From Amycolatopsis methanolica 239 (lineage in GTDB: Bacteria; Actinomycetota; Actinomycetes; Mycobacteriales; Pseudonocardiaceae), in contig NZ_CP009110.1 in the NCBI RefSeq assembly GCF_000739085.1, forward strand, positions 1,798,001 through 1,862,000: a stretch of DNA of 64,000 nt, written 5' to 3'. Below are positions 52,371 to 59,090 of this stretch, one piece after another; the first letter of the stretch is position 1, and every line of letters begins with the position of its first letter. The notes under the pieces are model-generated. The model ran no database searches and was not told where the DNA came from. It was given only the letters and a program-made list of their open reading frames with translations. Made by a program: the position numbers and the translations under genes.

Positions 52371-52814
52371 TCACGCGGTGCCGGAGATCCGGGCCCCCTC
52401 GACGAACACGGCACACCGGCGCTCTTCGGCCATCACGCGGTCGTAGGTGCCCCAGTCGTCGTGGGTGCCGCCGGCCGCGGTGAAGATGTCGCGCAGCAGC
52501 CGGGTCAGGCCGGCCGGGTCGAAGGCCTCGTCCGGGTGGTCCGGGCCGATCAGCCGCACCGGTCCCTGCACCGCCGCCCACGTCCAGCCGCGCCGGAACA
52601 CCACCGTGGCGTTGCCACGCGCGCGCAGCAGGTCCAGCTTCTTCGCGTGGCCGACGGCCACGAACGCGACGGACGGGCGGCCGGACACCGGGTCGTCGAG
52701 GACCCCGGCGTTGACCACCGAAGCGTGCACCGAGCCGTCCGCCCGCGCGACCGCCACCGTGGCCAGGCCGGTCTCCTGGGCGGCGAGCGAGCGGACGGCG
52801 TCGAGGTTCGTCAT
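52371..52814 (-). CDS. PPOX-class (pyridoxamine 5'-phosphate oxidase-like) protein
   Basis: 147 residues with the split-beta-barrel flavin-binding pattern: GLATVAVARADGSVHASVVNAGVL, then GHAKKLDLLRARGNATVVFRRGWTWAAVQGPVRLIG. Actinobacterial members bind F420 or FMN; which one cannot be read here. TAGCTT ends six bases before the ATG with no Shine-Dalgarno, so the transcript is probably leaderless. It is convergent with lepA. Confidence 0.87.
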   Translation of the reverse strand: MTNLDAVRSLAAQETGLATVAVARADGSVHASVVNAGVLDDPVSGRPSVAFVAVGHAKKLDLLRARGNATVVFRRGWTWAAVQGPVRLIGPDHPDEAFDPAGLTRLLRDIFTAAGGTHDDWGTYDRVMAEERRCAVFVEGARISGTA

Positions 52815-52823
52815 GGGGCCAAG

Positions 52824-53594
52824 CTAGCGCCGGGAGCGCCGCCGGAACAACGCGCCCGCGACCGGCATCGCGACCAGCGTGATCCCGCCCCACCACAGCA
52901 CCGCGAGCCAGGCTGAGTTCCCGACCGGCCCGCCGAGCAGCAGCGCCCGCACGCTGTCGACCACGGGGGTGACCGGCTGGACCTCCACGACCGCGCGCAG
53001 CCCGTCCGGCATCGTGCTCGGTGGCACGAACGCGCTGCTCAGGTACGGCACGAACACCAGGATCATGCCCAGCCCGGCGGCGCTTTCCGTGCCGCCGGCG
53101 AGCAGCCCGAGGATCGCCGCGACCCATGAGATCGCCACCGTGAACACCAGCAGGATGCCGAGCGCGCCCAGCCACCCGCCGACCCCCGCGGTGGGGGAGA
53201 AGCCGATGAGCAGGCCGACGCCGATCATGATCGCGAGCGACAACGCGTTCCGGACGATCGCGCCGGCGATGTGCCCGGTCAGCACCGCTACGCTCGACAT
53301 CGGCATCGAGCGGAACCGTTCCACCACACCGCGTTCGAGGTCGTCCGCGACGCCGACCGTGGTGGACGTCGAGTTGAACGTGACGCTGATGGCGATGATC
53401 CCGGCGAGCACGTAGTCGATGTAGGCGGTGCCGCCGGTGTTGATCGCGCCGCCGAACACGTAGCGGAACATCAGCATGATCGCGACCGGCAGGAAGATCG
53501 CCGTCATCGCCTGGTCCGGGGACCGCAGGATGTGCCGCACCGACCGTCCGATGAGGACGGCCGAGTTGTTCGCGTGCCAGTACAGGGTGCTCAT
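52824..53594 (-). CDS. ABC-2 type permease (DrrB type)
   Basis: 256 residues with about six membrane segments. The conserved VPYLSSAFVPPSTMPDGLRAVVEVQPVTPVVDSVRALL tail (given here as its ends VPYLSSAFVPP and PVTPVVDSVRALL) is the daunorubicin-resistance permease signature. The start overlaps the stop of the ATPase gene by four bases. It exports a small hydrophobic compound in partnership with that ATPase (inference). It belongs to the operon controlled by the divergent TetR. Confidence 0.92.
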   Translation of the reverse strand: MSTLYWHANNSAVLIGRSVRHILRSPDQAMTAIFLPVAIMLMFRYVFGGAINTGGTAYIDYVLAGIIAISVTFNSTSTTVGVADDLERGVVERFRSMPMSSVAVLTGHIAGAIVRNALSLAIMIGVGLLIGFSPTAGVGGWLGALGILLVFTVAISWVAAILGLLAGGTESAAGLGMILVFVPYLSSAFVPPSTMPDGLRAVVEVQPVTPVVDSVRALLLGGPVGNSAWLAVLWWGGITLVAMPVAGALFRRRSRR

Positions 53595-54514
53595 CGGGCC
53601 GCTCCGATCGTCGGCGAGCCGGTCAGGGACAGGAAGACGTCGTCGAGCGACGGGCGGGTCAGGGCGAGGTCGGCGATCTCCGCGCCGGCCCGGTCGAGGC
53701 GCTCCAGGACCTCACGGACGTCGCGGGCGCCGTCGACGGGCACGCTGAGCACCAATCCCTCGCCGGTGTGCGCCTCATCGAGCACGATCCGGGCCACCTC
53801 GAACGCCTCCGCGGTGGCGAAGGTCAGGTCGAGGCGCTCGCTGCCGACGCGCTGCTTGAGCGACGCCGGGGTGCCTTCGGCCACGACCCGCCCGCCGTCG
53901 ATCACCGCGACCCGGTCGGCCAGCTCGTCGGCCTCCTCCAGGTACTGGGTGGTGAGCAGGACCGTCACGCCACCGGACAGCAGGTCGCGCACCGTCTCCC
54001 ACACCCCGGCGCGGCTGCGCGGGTCGAGCCCGGTGGTGGGCTCGTCGAGGAACAGCACCGGCGGCGCGGTGATCATGCTGATCGCCAGGTCGAGGCGCCG
54101 TTCCAGGCCGCCCGAGTAGGTCTTCACCGGCCGTCCGGCGGCCTCGGTCAGGTCGAACCGCTCCAGCAGGTCGCTCGCCCGGCGTCGGGCCGCCGCGGTG
54201 CCGAGCCGGAACAGGCGCCCCATCAACACCAGGTTCTCGTAGCCGGTGAGCAGGCGGTCGACCCCGGTCTGCTGGCCGGTCACCCCGATGATCCGCCGCA
54301 CGTCCGGCACCTGCCGCACCACGTCGAACCCGCCGATCCGCACGGTGCCCGCGTCCGGCGCGAGCAGGGTCGTCAGGATGCGGACGGTGGTGCTCTTGCC
54401 CGCGCCGTTGGGCCCGAGCAGGGACACGACGCTGCCGCGCTCGACGGTGAGGTCGACACCGCCGAGCACCTCTCTGCCCCCGAAGGCCTTGCGCAGGCCG
54501 CTGACCTCGATCAT
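53591..54514 (-). CDS. ABC transporter ATP-binding protein (DrrA type)
   Basis: 307 residues. Walker A GPNGAGKSTT (about 34-43), signature YSGGLERRLD and Walker B VLFLDEPTTGLDPRS are intact, followed by the DrrA-type C-terminal domain with LSLTGSPT. The ATG at 54514 has GAGGGTG before it; a GTG one codon upstream is equivalent. Divergent to a TetR gene across a 91-base region with two matched palindromes, so drug-inducible export is likely. Confidence 0.93.
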   Translation of the reverse strand: MIEVSGLRKAFGGREVLGGVDLTVERGSVVSLLGPNGAGKSTTVRILTTLLAPDAGTVRIGGFDVVRQVPDVRRIIGVTGQQTGVDRLLTGYENLVLMGRLFRLGTAAARRRASDLLERFDLTEAAGRPVKTYSGGLERRLDLAISMITAPPVLFLDEPTTGLDPRSRAGVWETVRDLLSGGVTVLLTTQYLEEADELADRVAVIDGGRVVAEGTPASLKQRVGSERLDLTFATAEAFEVARIVLDEAHTGEGLVLSVPVDGARDVREVLERLDRAGAEIADLALTRPSLDDVFLSLTGSPTIGAAR

Positions 54515-54533
54515 CACCCTCACCCCTGGAACT

Positions 54534-54569
54534 GTGTATGACATACACTGCTTTGTGTAAGTGATACAC
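54534..54569. promoter_or_regulatory. two TetR operators between the exporter and tetR-like genes
   Basis: GTGTATGACATACAC (54534-54548) and GTGTAAGTGATACAC (54555-54569) both fit GTGTA-N5-TACAC. Their centres are 21 bases apart, two helix turns. They sit between the divergent starts at 54514 and 54606, where one repressor could control both. TetR binding is inferred from position and symmetry. Confidence 0.75.
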
Positions 54570-54605
54570 AGTTCTAGGATGGCCGTCAAGGACGAAAGGA
54601 CGGCG

Positions 54606-55352
54606 ATGACGGCGGAACGCACGCGAACCCTCGAACTCCTGTGGGGCGGCGGCGAACGGTCCACCCGGGGACCGAAGCCCGCGCTGAGCGTGGAGAAGAT
54701 CGTCCGCGCGGCGATCGAACTCGCCGACGCCGAGGGCGTCGAGGCGCTCTCCATGCAGCGGGTCGCGGCGGCGGTCGGCAAGACGACGATGTCGCTGTAC
54801 CGGTACGTGTCGGGCAAGGACCAGCTGATCGAGCTGATGGTCGACTACGCGGCCGAGGAGGAACCGCCGAAGCCGGCGGGCGAGGACTGGCGCGCCGAGG
54901 TCGCGGTGTGGGTGCGCGCGGTGTGGGAGTTCCACTTGCGGCACCCGTGGATGCTGCGGATCCGGATGAACGGCCCGCCATCGGGTCCCCGGCAGCTGGC
55001 CTGGATGGAAGCGGGGATGCGGGCGATCTCCGGGCTCGGCCTCACCGGCGCCGAGATGATCTGGGCGATGACGTTCCTGGACGGTGCGGTACGCGAGCTC
55101 GCGCGGATCTCGCTGGACATGGCGGAGGCGCAGCGCGAGGCCGGTATCACGGGCCTGGAGGCGGACGCGGACTTCGCCGCCGGGCTGCGGAAGTACCTGG
55201 ACCCGGAGCGGTTCCCGATGCTGGCCGCCACGATCGCCGAGGGCACGTTCGACCCGGACACGGAGGAATCCAGCATCCTGCCGGACCTGGAATTCGGTGT
55301 GCAGCGGCTGCTGGACGGTCTCGAGGCGTACGCGCGGCGCCGGAAACCCTAG
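54606..55352 (+). CDS. TetR family transcriptional regulator
   Basis: 248 residues from the ATG at 54606. The helix-turn-helix is LSVEKIVRAAIELADAEG through AVGKTTMSLYRYVSGKDQL (about 29-75), and the C-terminal ligand domain is of the TetR_C_11 kind with a WMLRIRMNGP stretch. It probably represses the divergent ABC exporter and itself. The start was chosen for GAAAGGA upstream. An earlier GTG (54561) would lie inside an operator, and an ATG at 54579 has no Shine-Dalgarno. Confidence 0.92.
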   Translation: MTAERTRTLELLWGGGERSTRGPKPALSVEKIVRAAIELADAEGVEALSMQRVAAAVGKTTMSLYRYVSGKDQLIELMVDYAAEEEPPKPAGEDWRAEVAVWVRAVWEFHLRHPWMLRIRMNGPPSGPRQLAWMEAGMRAISGLGLTGAEMIWAMTFLDGAVRELARISLDMAEAQREAGITGLEADADFAAGLRKYLDPERFPMLAATIAEGTFDPDTEESSILPDLEFGVQRLLDGLEAYARRRKP

Positions 55353-55361
55353 GGTGGGGGC

Positions 55362-56414
55362 ATGTTCGAAGAGCTGCGTGTCCCCGTTCTCGTGGCGCCG
55401 ATGGCAGGCGGGCCCACGACCCCCGAACTCGTCGCCGCCGTGGCCGAGGCCGGGGGATCCGGTTTCCTCGCCGCCGGGTACCTGAGCGCGGACGCGCTCG
55501 GCGAGCGGATCGCGAAGACGCGGGAGCTGACGAGCCGGCCGTTCGGGGTCAACCTGTTCGTCCCAGGGCGGAAGTCCGATGTGGATCTGTCGCCCTACGT
55601 GCGGCGGATCGAGGAGGAGGCCCGGCAGTACGAGGCCGAGCCGGGTGACCCGCGCTGGGAGGACGACGACTACCCGGCGAAGGTGGACCTCGTGGCGGCG
55701 CAGCGGATCCCGTTCGTGTCGTTCACGTTCGGGCTGCCGTCCACAACGGACGTCGCGCGGCTGCACGAGGCCGGTTCGCAGGTGATCGTGACCGTCACCA
55801 CGCCCGAGGAGGCCGTGCGGGCGTTCGAGGTCGGCGCGGACGCCCTGTGCGTGCAGGGGTTCGAGGCGGGCGCGCACCGCGGGTTGTTCGTCGACGATCC
55901 GGAGCACCCGGCCGGGGGCGAGGTCTACGGGCTGCTGGCTTTGCTGCGGCTGATCGGGTCCGCCGTGGACCTGCCGTTGATCGCGGCGGGCGGGATCGTG
56001 CACGGCGCGGACGTCGCCGCCGTGCTGGCCGCCGGCGCGGACGCGGCGCAGCTGGGCACCGCGTTCCTGCGCGCCGACGAGGCCGGGACGCAGCTCACGC
56101 ACCGCAAGGCCCTGGCCGAGGGCGGGCGGGTCACGGCCATCACACGGGCCTTCAGCGGCCGCCCGGCGCGCGGGCTGGTGAACCGGTTCCTCACGGAGCA
56201 CTCGCCGTACGCACCCTCGGCCTACCCGCAGGTGCACCACCTGACCAAGCCGGTGCGGGCAGCCGCGCACGCCGCGGGCGACCCGGAGGGCGTGAACCTC
56301 TGGGCCGGGCAGGCGTACTCGGTGGCGCCGGAGGGCTCAGCGGCGGAGATCGTGGCCCGCCTGAAGGCTGAGGCGAAGGCGGCACAGGAGCGGGTGACCC
56401 GACGACTGGGGTAG
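55362..56414 (+). CDS. nitronate monooxygenase family flavoprotein
   Basis: 350 residues of the FMN-binding TIM barrel. LRVPVLVAPMAGGPTTPELVAAV at the start, QGFEAGAHRG (with the catalytic-type His) in the middle, and AAGGIVHGADVAAVLAAGADAAQLGTAFL (phosphate-binding loops) are typical of nitronate monooxygenase/2-nitropropane dioxygenase. It detoxifies nitronates such as propionate-3-nitronate in the family. TAGGGT, which includes the TAG stop of the tetR gene, ends six bases before the ATG, so a leaderless mRNA is likely. Confidence 0.9.
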   Translation: MFEELRVPVLVAPMAGGPTTPELVAAVAEAGGSGFLAAGYLSADALGERIAKTRELTSRPFGVNLFVPGRKSDVDLSPYVRRIEEEARQYEAEPGDPRWEDDDYPAKVDLVAAQRIPFVSFTFGLPSTTDVARLHEAGSQVIVTVTTPEEAVRAFEVGADALCVQGFEAGAHRGLFVDDPEHPAGGEVYGLLALLRLIGSAVDLPLIAAGGIVHGADVAAVLAAGADAAQLGTAFLRADEAGTQLTHRKALAEGGRVTAITRAFSGRPARGLVNRFLTEHSPYAPSAYPQVHHLTKPVRAAAHAAGDPEGVNLWAGQAYSVAPEGSAAEIVARLKAEAKAAQERVTRRLG

Positions 56415-56457
56415 GTGCACAGCGCCCGGGCGGGATGGGCTAGGATTTCGGTACACC

Positions 56458-56529
56458 GGGCGATTAGCTCAGGGGGAGAGCGCTTCGTTCACACCGAAGA
56501 GGTCACTGGTTCGATCCCAGTATCGCCCA
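56458..56529 (+). tRNA. tRNA-Val (anticodon CAC)
   Basis: 72 bases fold as a cloverleaf. Acceptor GGGCGAT pairs with ATCGCCC, D stem is GCTC/GAGC, and anticodon stem CTTCG/CGAAG holds loop TTCACAC with anticodon CAC. T stem is ACTGG/CCAGT with TTCGATC. A73 is present; the next bases are CCG, so CCA is added after transcription. TAGGAT lies 11 bases upstream as a possible -10. The 3' end is next to integrase remnants, so it is a likely attachment site. Confidence 0.96.
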
Positions 56530-56900
56530 CCGGTTGTTTTCCCTGATCAGACGGCCTGTCGACGATCATCGTCGGCAGGCCGTCGGCGTTTGCGGGGAGC
56601 AGATGGGGAGCACGAGGTCCTGACCACCTTCGCAAATCCGGGGAGGTCACGCCGAATCCTGCTCCTGACCTGGGGTTTCGTCCGGCCCCAGCGCCGCTGC
56701 AGCGCGGCGAGCATCGTCTCCACCATGACGTCAGCCACGTGGACGTAGGTGTCGGCGGTTCTTGCGCTTGTCCCAGGCGTACCAGCCAGAGGATCCGCGG
56801 GACGCCGTCTTCGACCAGCCACGTCCCATGGCTCTCGTCGCCGTCCAGCGCAGGCGGCCAGACGCGTCGGCGGAAGTTGGGGCGATGGCCGGGCTGGTGC
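56489..56900 (-). pseudogene. decayed tyrosine integrase, C-terminal remnant next to the tRNA
   Basis: On the minus strand, two or more frames give pieces of a tyrosine recombinase C-terminus. ESHGTWLVEDGVPRIL is like the active-site His helix, and ADTYVHVADVMVETMLAALQRRWG is like the region with the catalytic Tyr. One frame ends VGDTGIEPVTSSV, the phrase produced when an integrase reads through the antisense of a tRNA attachment site. Stops and frame changes mean it is broken. It points at the tRNA, as expected for a site-specific integrase. Confidence 0.65.
56550..56584. terminator. long perfect hairpin after tRNA-Val
   Basis: GACGGCCTG (56550-56558) pairs with CAGGCCGTC (56576-56584), and the stem continues inward with TCGACGA against TCGTCGG for a total of 16 pairs including one G-U, with a three-base loop. 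It lies 20 bases after the tRNA and can end the tRNA transcript or the opposing integrase transcript. Confidence 0.7.
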
Positions 56901-56964
56901 TGGCCCGGTCGTCGGCCGGGATGGTGGACATCGGGTGTCATCCGTCCAGCCAGCGGCTCGGCTG

Positions 56965-57569
56965 GCGCGGGCGAGCGCCCTGTCTCTGCATTTCGAGCTC
57001 CTGGAGTTGCGGCACAAGGTCGAGTTGCACACGATGACCGGCCGGGTCGTGGAATGTCCGCTGGACGAGGTGAACCGGCCACGGGGCAACAAGCACGCGA
57101 AGCTGCGCATTCCGCCGCTGGAGTCCGAGGTGCGCACCTTGTTCACGGGGTGGGCACAGAGTCAGGTGGACCGTCGGAAGCACGCTCCGACGGCGCGTAA
57201 CCACACGGCGGCGCGGTTGATGGCCGACGTCGGGCTGTAGATCAATGAAGCTCGCGACCTCGATCTGGCCGACATTTGCTGGGGACTGAGCCGATTCGGG
57301 AAACTGCACGTCCGCGCCGGCAAGGGCGCGCGTTGGGTTGGCCGAGGCGCCCCCCGGCATCTGCCGTCGTTGACGGGGCGGCTGACGCTGCTGCGGCACT
57401 ATTGCGTCTCGCAGCTCTACCTGAACGGCGTCGACCTGATCTCCATTCAGGAGATGTACGGCCGCGCTTGGGTGTCACCACGATGAAGTACGTCCATGTG
57501 CAGCGCACCCGGATCGAGGACGCCTGGATCGCCGGGCAGAAGTGCGCTGCCGCGCGGCTGAACGGCTGA
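56965..57569 (+). pseudogene. broken tyrosine recombinase (plus strand)
   Basis: Translation gives LELRHKVELHTMTGRVVE, NRPRGNKHAKLRIPPLESEV and ARNHTAARLMADVGL, a tyrosine recombinase. A stop codon (57238-57240) interrupts it. Reading on in frame gives INEARDLDLADICW and FGKLHVRAGKGARW, after which a stretch of roughly 100 residues is missing. LRHYCVSQLYLNGVDLISIQ follows, and the end VTTMKYVHVQRTRIEDAW, with the likely catalytic Tyr, is in another frame. The gene carries at least a nonsense codon, a deletion and a frameshift. It lies six bases before an intact-looking HTH gene. Confidence 0.8.
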
Positions 57570-57574
57570 TGTGA

Positions 57575-57901
57575 ATGCGGTGGAACCTGCGGCTACCCGC
57601 CGCCAATCGCGGCGTCTGGCAGGCCTCCGACCTGCAGCGCCTGCTGGCCGAACGCGGCCTGGTCGTCTCGCGGGGCAAGATGTCGCACCTATGGTCTGGG
57701 CAACCCGCCTCGATCAAGCTCGCCGATCCGAAGGTGATCTGCACGGGGCTGGGCTGTGAGGTCGGCGAGCTGTTGATCCCGGAACCGGAGACCGTGCCGC
57801 GGCACGAAACCGGCGAGGCTGATCAGTCGGTGGCAGGCGAGCGCCCGGCGCCGCGGGTGGTGTCGCGGCGGCGAGACGGCCGATCCCTGCCCCCGACGTG
57901 A
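57575..57901 (+). CDS. XRE-like helix-turn-helix protein of the integrative element
   Basis: 108 residues starting MRWNLRLPAANRGVWQASDL. The N-terminal two thirds is a Cro/C1-type helix-turn-helix with LLAERGLVVSRGKMSHLWSG and a GLGCEVGELLIPEPE ending. Such proteins occur directly after this type of recombinase in actinobacterial elements. The frame is open, so it may still be made, although both neighbours are broken. The Arg-rich C-terminus after residue 80 is probably out of the conserved part. Confidence 0.7.
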   Translation: MRWNLRLPAANRGVWQASDLQRLLAERGLVVSRGKMSHLWSGQPASIKLADPKVICTGLGCEVGELLIPEPETVPRHETGEADQSVAGERPAPRVVSRRRDGRSLPPT

Positions 57902-57941
57902 CCGGTGGTCGCCCGCGAAGGCTGCGCCCGGAAGACCCCTC

Positions 57942-58227
57942 GTGCGGGTGACCAGATGTGCGGAGTGCTCCGGCGTGGGGCGAAGCCCATGCCCAGGGCG
58001 TGTGCCTGGCCTGCTACCACTTTTCCGCGCCGCGCTTCGGGCACCACGTCGGTAGCTGCGGTGCGTGCGGCCGACGGGTACCGGTGAAGAAGAAGTACTG
58101 CCGGTTGTGCTGGTGTGCCGGCCTCCGGCGACGCGATCGCGCCGGCAACTGGCACAAGGTTCCGGTGATCGTCGGCAACACCGCGACTCGGCCGCATGAC
58201 GCGGCACGCCTCAGGGTTGCAAGCTGA
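57942..58227 (+). pseudogene. truncated zinc-ribbon protein of the integrative element
   Basis: Four Cys-x2-Cys pairs in order, CAEC, CLAC, CGAC and CRLC, point to a zinc-ribbon N-terminus. The first pair is in a different frame from the other three. After YCRLCWCAGLRRRDRAG the reading soon ends at 58227. I recall similar Cys-rich starts on much longer proteins encoded third in recombinase-HTH cassettes. If so, this is a frameshifted, truncated remnant. Confidence 0.55.
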
Positions 58228-58289
58228 AGTCATCGAGTGTCGGTCGGCGGCGCGGATGTTCAACTCGACCCTGTCCGGCGACTGGCGTA

Positions 58290-58934
58290 TCAGGAGGCGA
58301 GAGCCGTCGCCGCGGCGTTGCGGATGTGGTCGCGCCAGAGGGCGCTCGCGCCGTCCGCGTCCCGGGCGGCGATGAGGTTCACGACATCCTCGATCTCGGC
58401 GATGCTGGACTGGGGGCGGCCTTGGTGGCCCAGTGAACGGGCGCGCAGCTGGGCCAATCGTCCGTGTAACAGTCGCGCCTGGGAGTGCAGTACGTCGTTG
58501 CCCGCGCCCGAGTACAGCACGTCGTAGAACTTGTTCTTGGTGCTGAGCATCCGGGTGACCCGGCCGGATTCGTGTGCGGACTTGAGCTTGGCGAGTGCGT
58601 CTCGCAGGCGCCCCAGGGTTTGGTCGGAAGCGCGTTCGACGAACAGTCGGACGGCGAAGCATTCCAGCGCTTCGCGCACCTCGTAGATCGCCCGGGCTTC
58701 GTCGTCACTGAGCTGGGCGACGGTGGGGCCCTTGTGCGGCGGGATGACCAGGAAGCCTTCCGCTTCCAGCTGGCGGCAGGCCTCCCGGATGGTGTTGCGG
58801 GAGACCTCGAGCTGCTCGCACAGTTCGCGCTCGACCAGGCGCTGACCGGGTTTGAGCGCGCCACTGATGATCTCGGCCCGGATGGCCTCGACCGCCTGGG
58901 TCCGAACCGGGGCGGCGGCATGGATCACCTTCAC
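58290..58934 (-). CDS. GntR family regulator (FadR/FCD type)
   Basis: 214 residues: a winged helix-turn-helix (about 8-75, LVERELCEQLEVSRNTIREACRQLE) and an all-helical FCD ligand domain (about 85-210). The second His of the usual FCD metal site is in the C-terminal LWRDHIRNAA. It is divergent from a catabolic operon and probably represses it until an organic acid binds. The GTG at 58934 has TAGACT six bases upstream, with TTGACC 17 bases further, so the mRNA is leaderless. One operator copy (58951-58969) covers that -35. Confidence 0.92.
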   Translation of the reverse strand: MKVIHAAAPVRTQAVEAIRAEIISGALKPGQRLVERELCEQLEVSRNTIREACRQLEAEGFLVIPPHKGPTVAQLSDDEARAIYEVREALECFAVRLFVERASDQTLGRLRDALAKLKSAHESGRVTRMLSTKNKFYDVLYSGAGNDVLHSQARLLHGRLAQLRARSLGHQGRPQSSIAEIEDVVNLIAARDADGASALWRDHIRNAAATALAS

Positions 58935-58950
58935 GGACCCAGTCTAGTTA

Positions 58951-59046
58951 TTGACCGATTGTAGGTCAAACTCTTGATCAAGAGGCGTACATAAATCTAC
59001 GCAAAACAACTGGTCAGAGGGTTCTAGTTGACCGATTGTGGGACAA
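58951..59046. promoter_or_regulatory. paired FadR-type operators over divergent promoters
   Basis: TTGACCGATTGTAGGTCAA (58951-58969) and TTGACCGATTGTGGGACAA (59028-59046) differ at two positions. The first is an inverted repeat TTGACC-N7-GGTCAA. The first supplies the -35 TTGACC of the regulator gene on the minus strand; the second supplies the -35 (59028-59033) of the aldehyde dehydrogenase operon, with TAGCCT (59052-59057) as -10. A 14-base palindrome CTCTTGATCAAGAG (58971-58984) lies between. Confidence 0.75.
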
Positions 59047-59090
59047 TCAGATAGCCTCGGTGTCCTCATCGAGGACCAGAAGGGCGGACC

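Noticed and set aside
57823-58662. A 279-codon minus-strand frame over the zinc-ribbon remnant and the FadR gene end
   Set aside because: It is Arg/Pro-rich shadow coding opposite better supported sequence.
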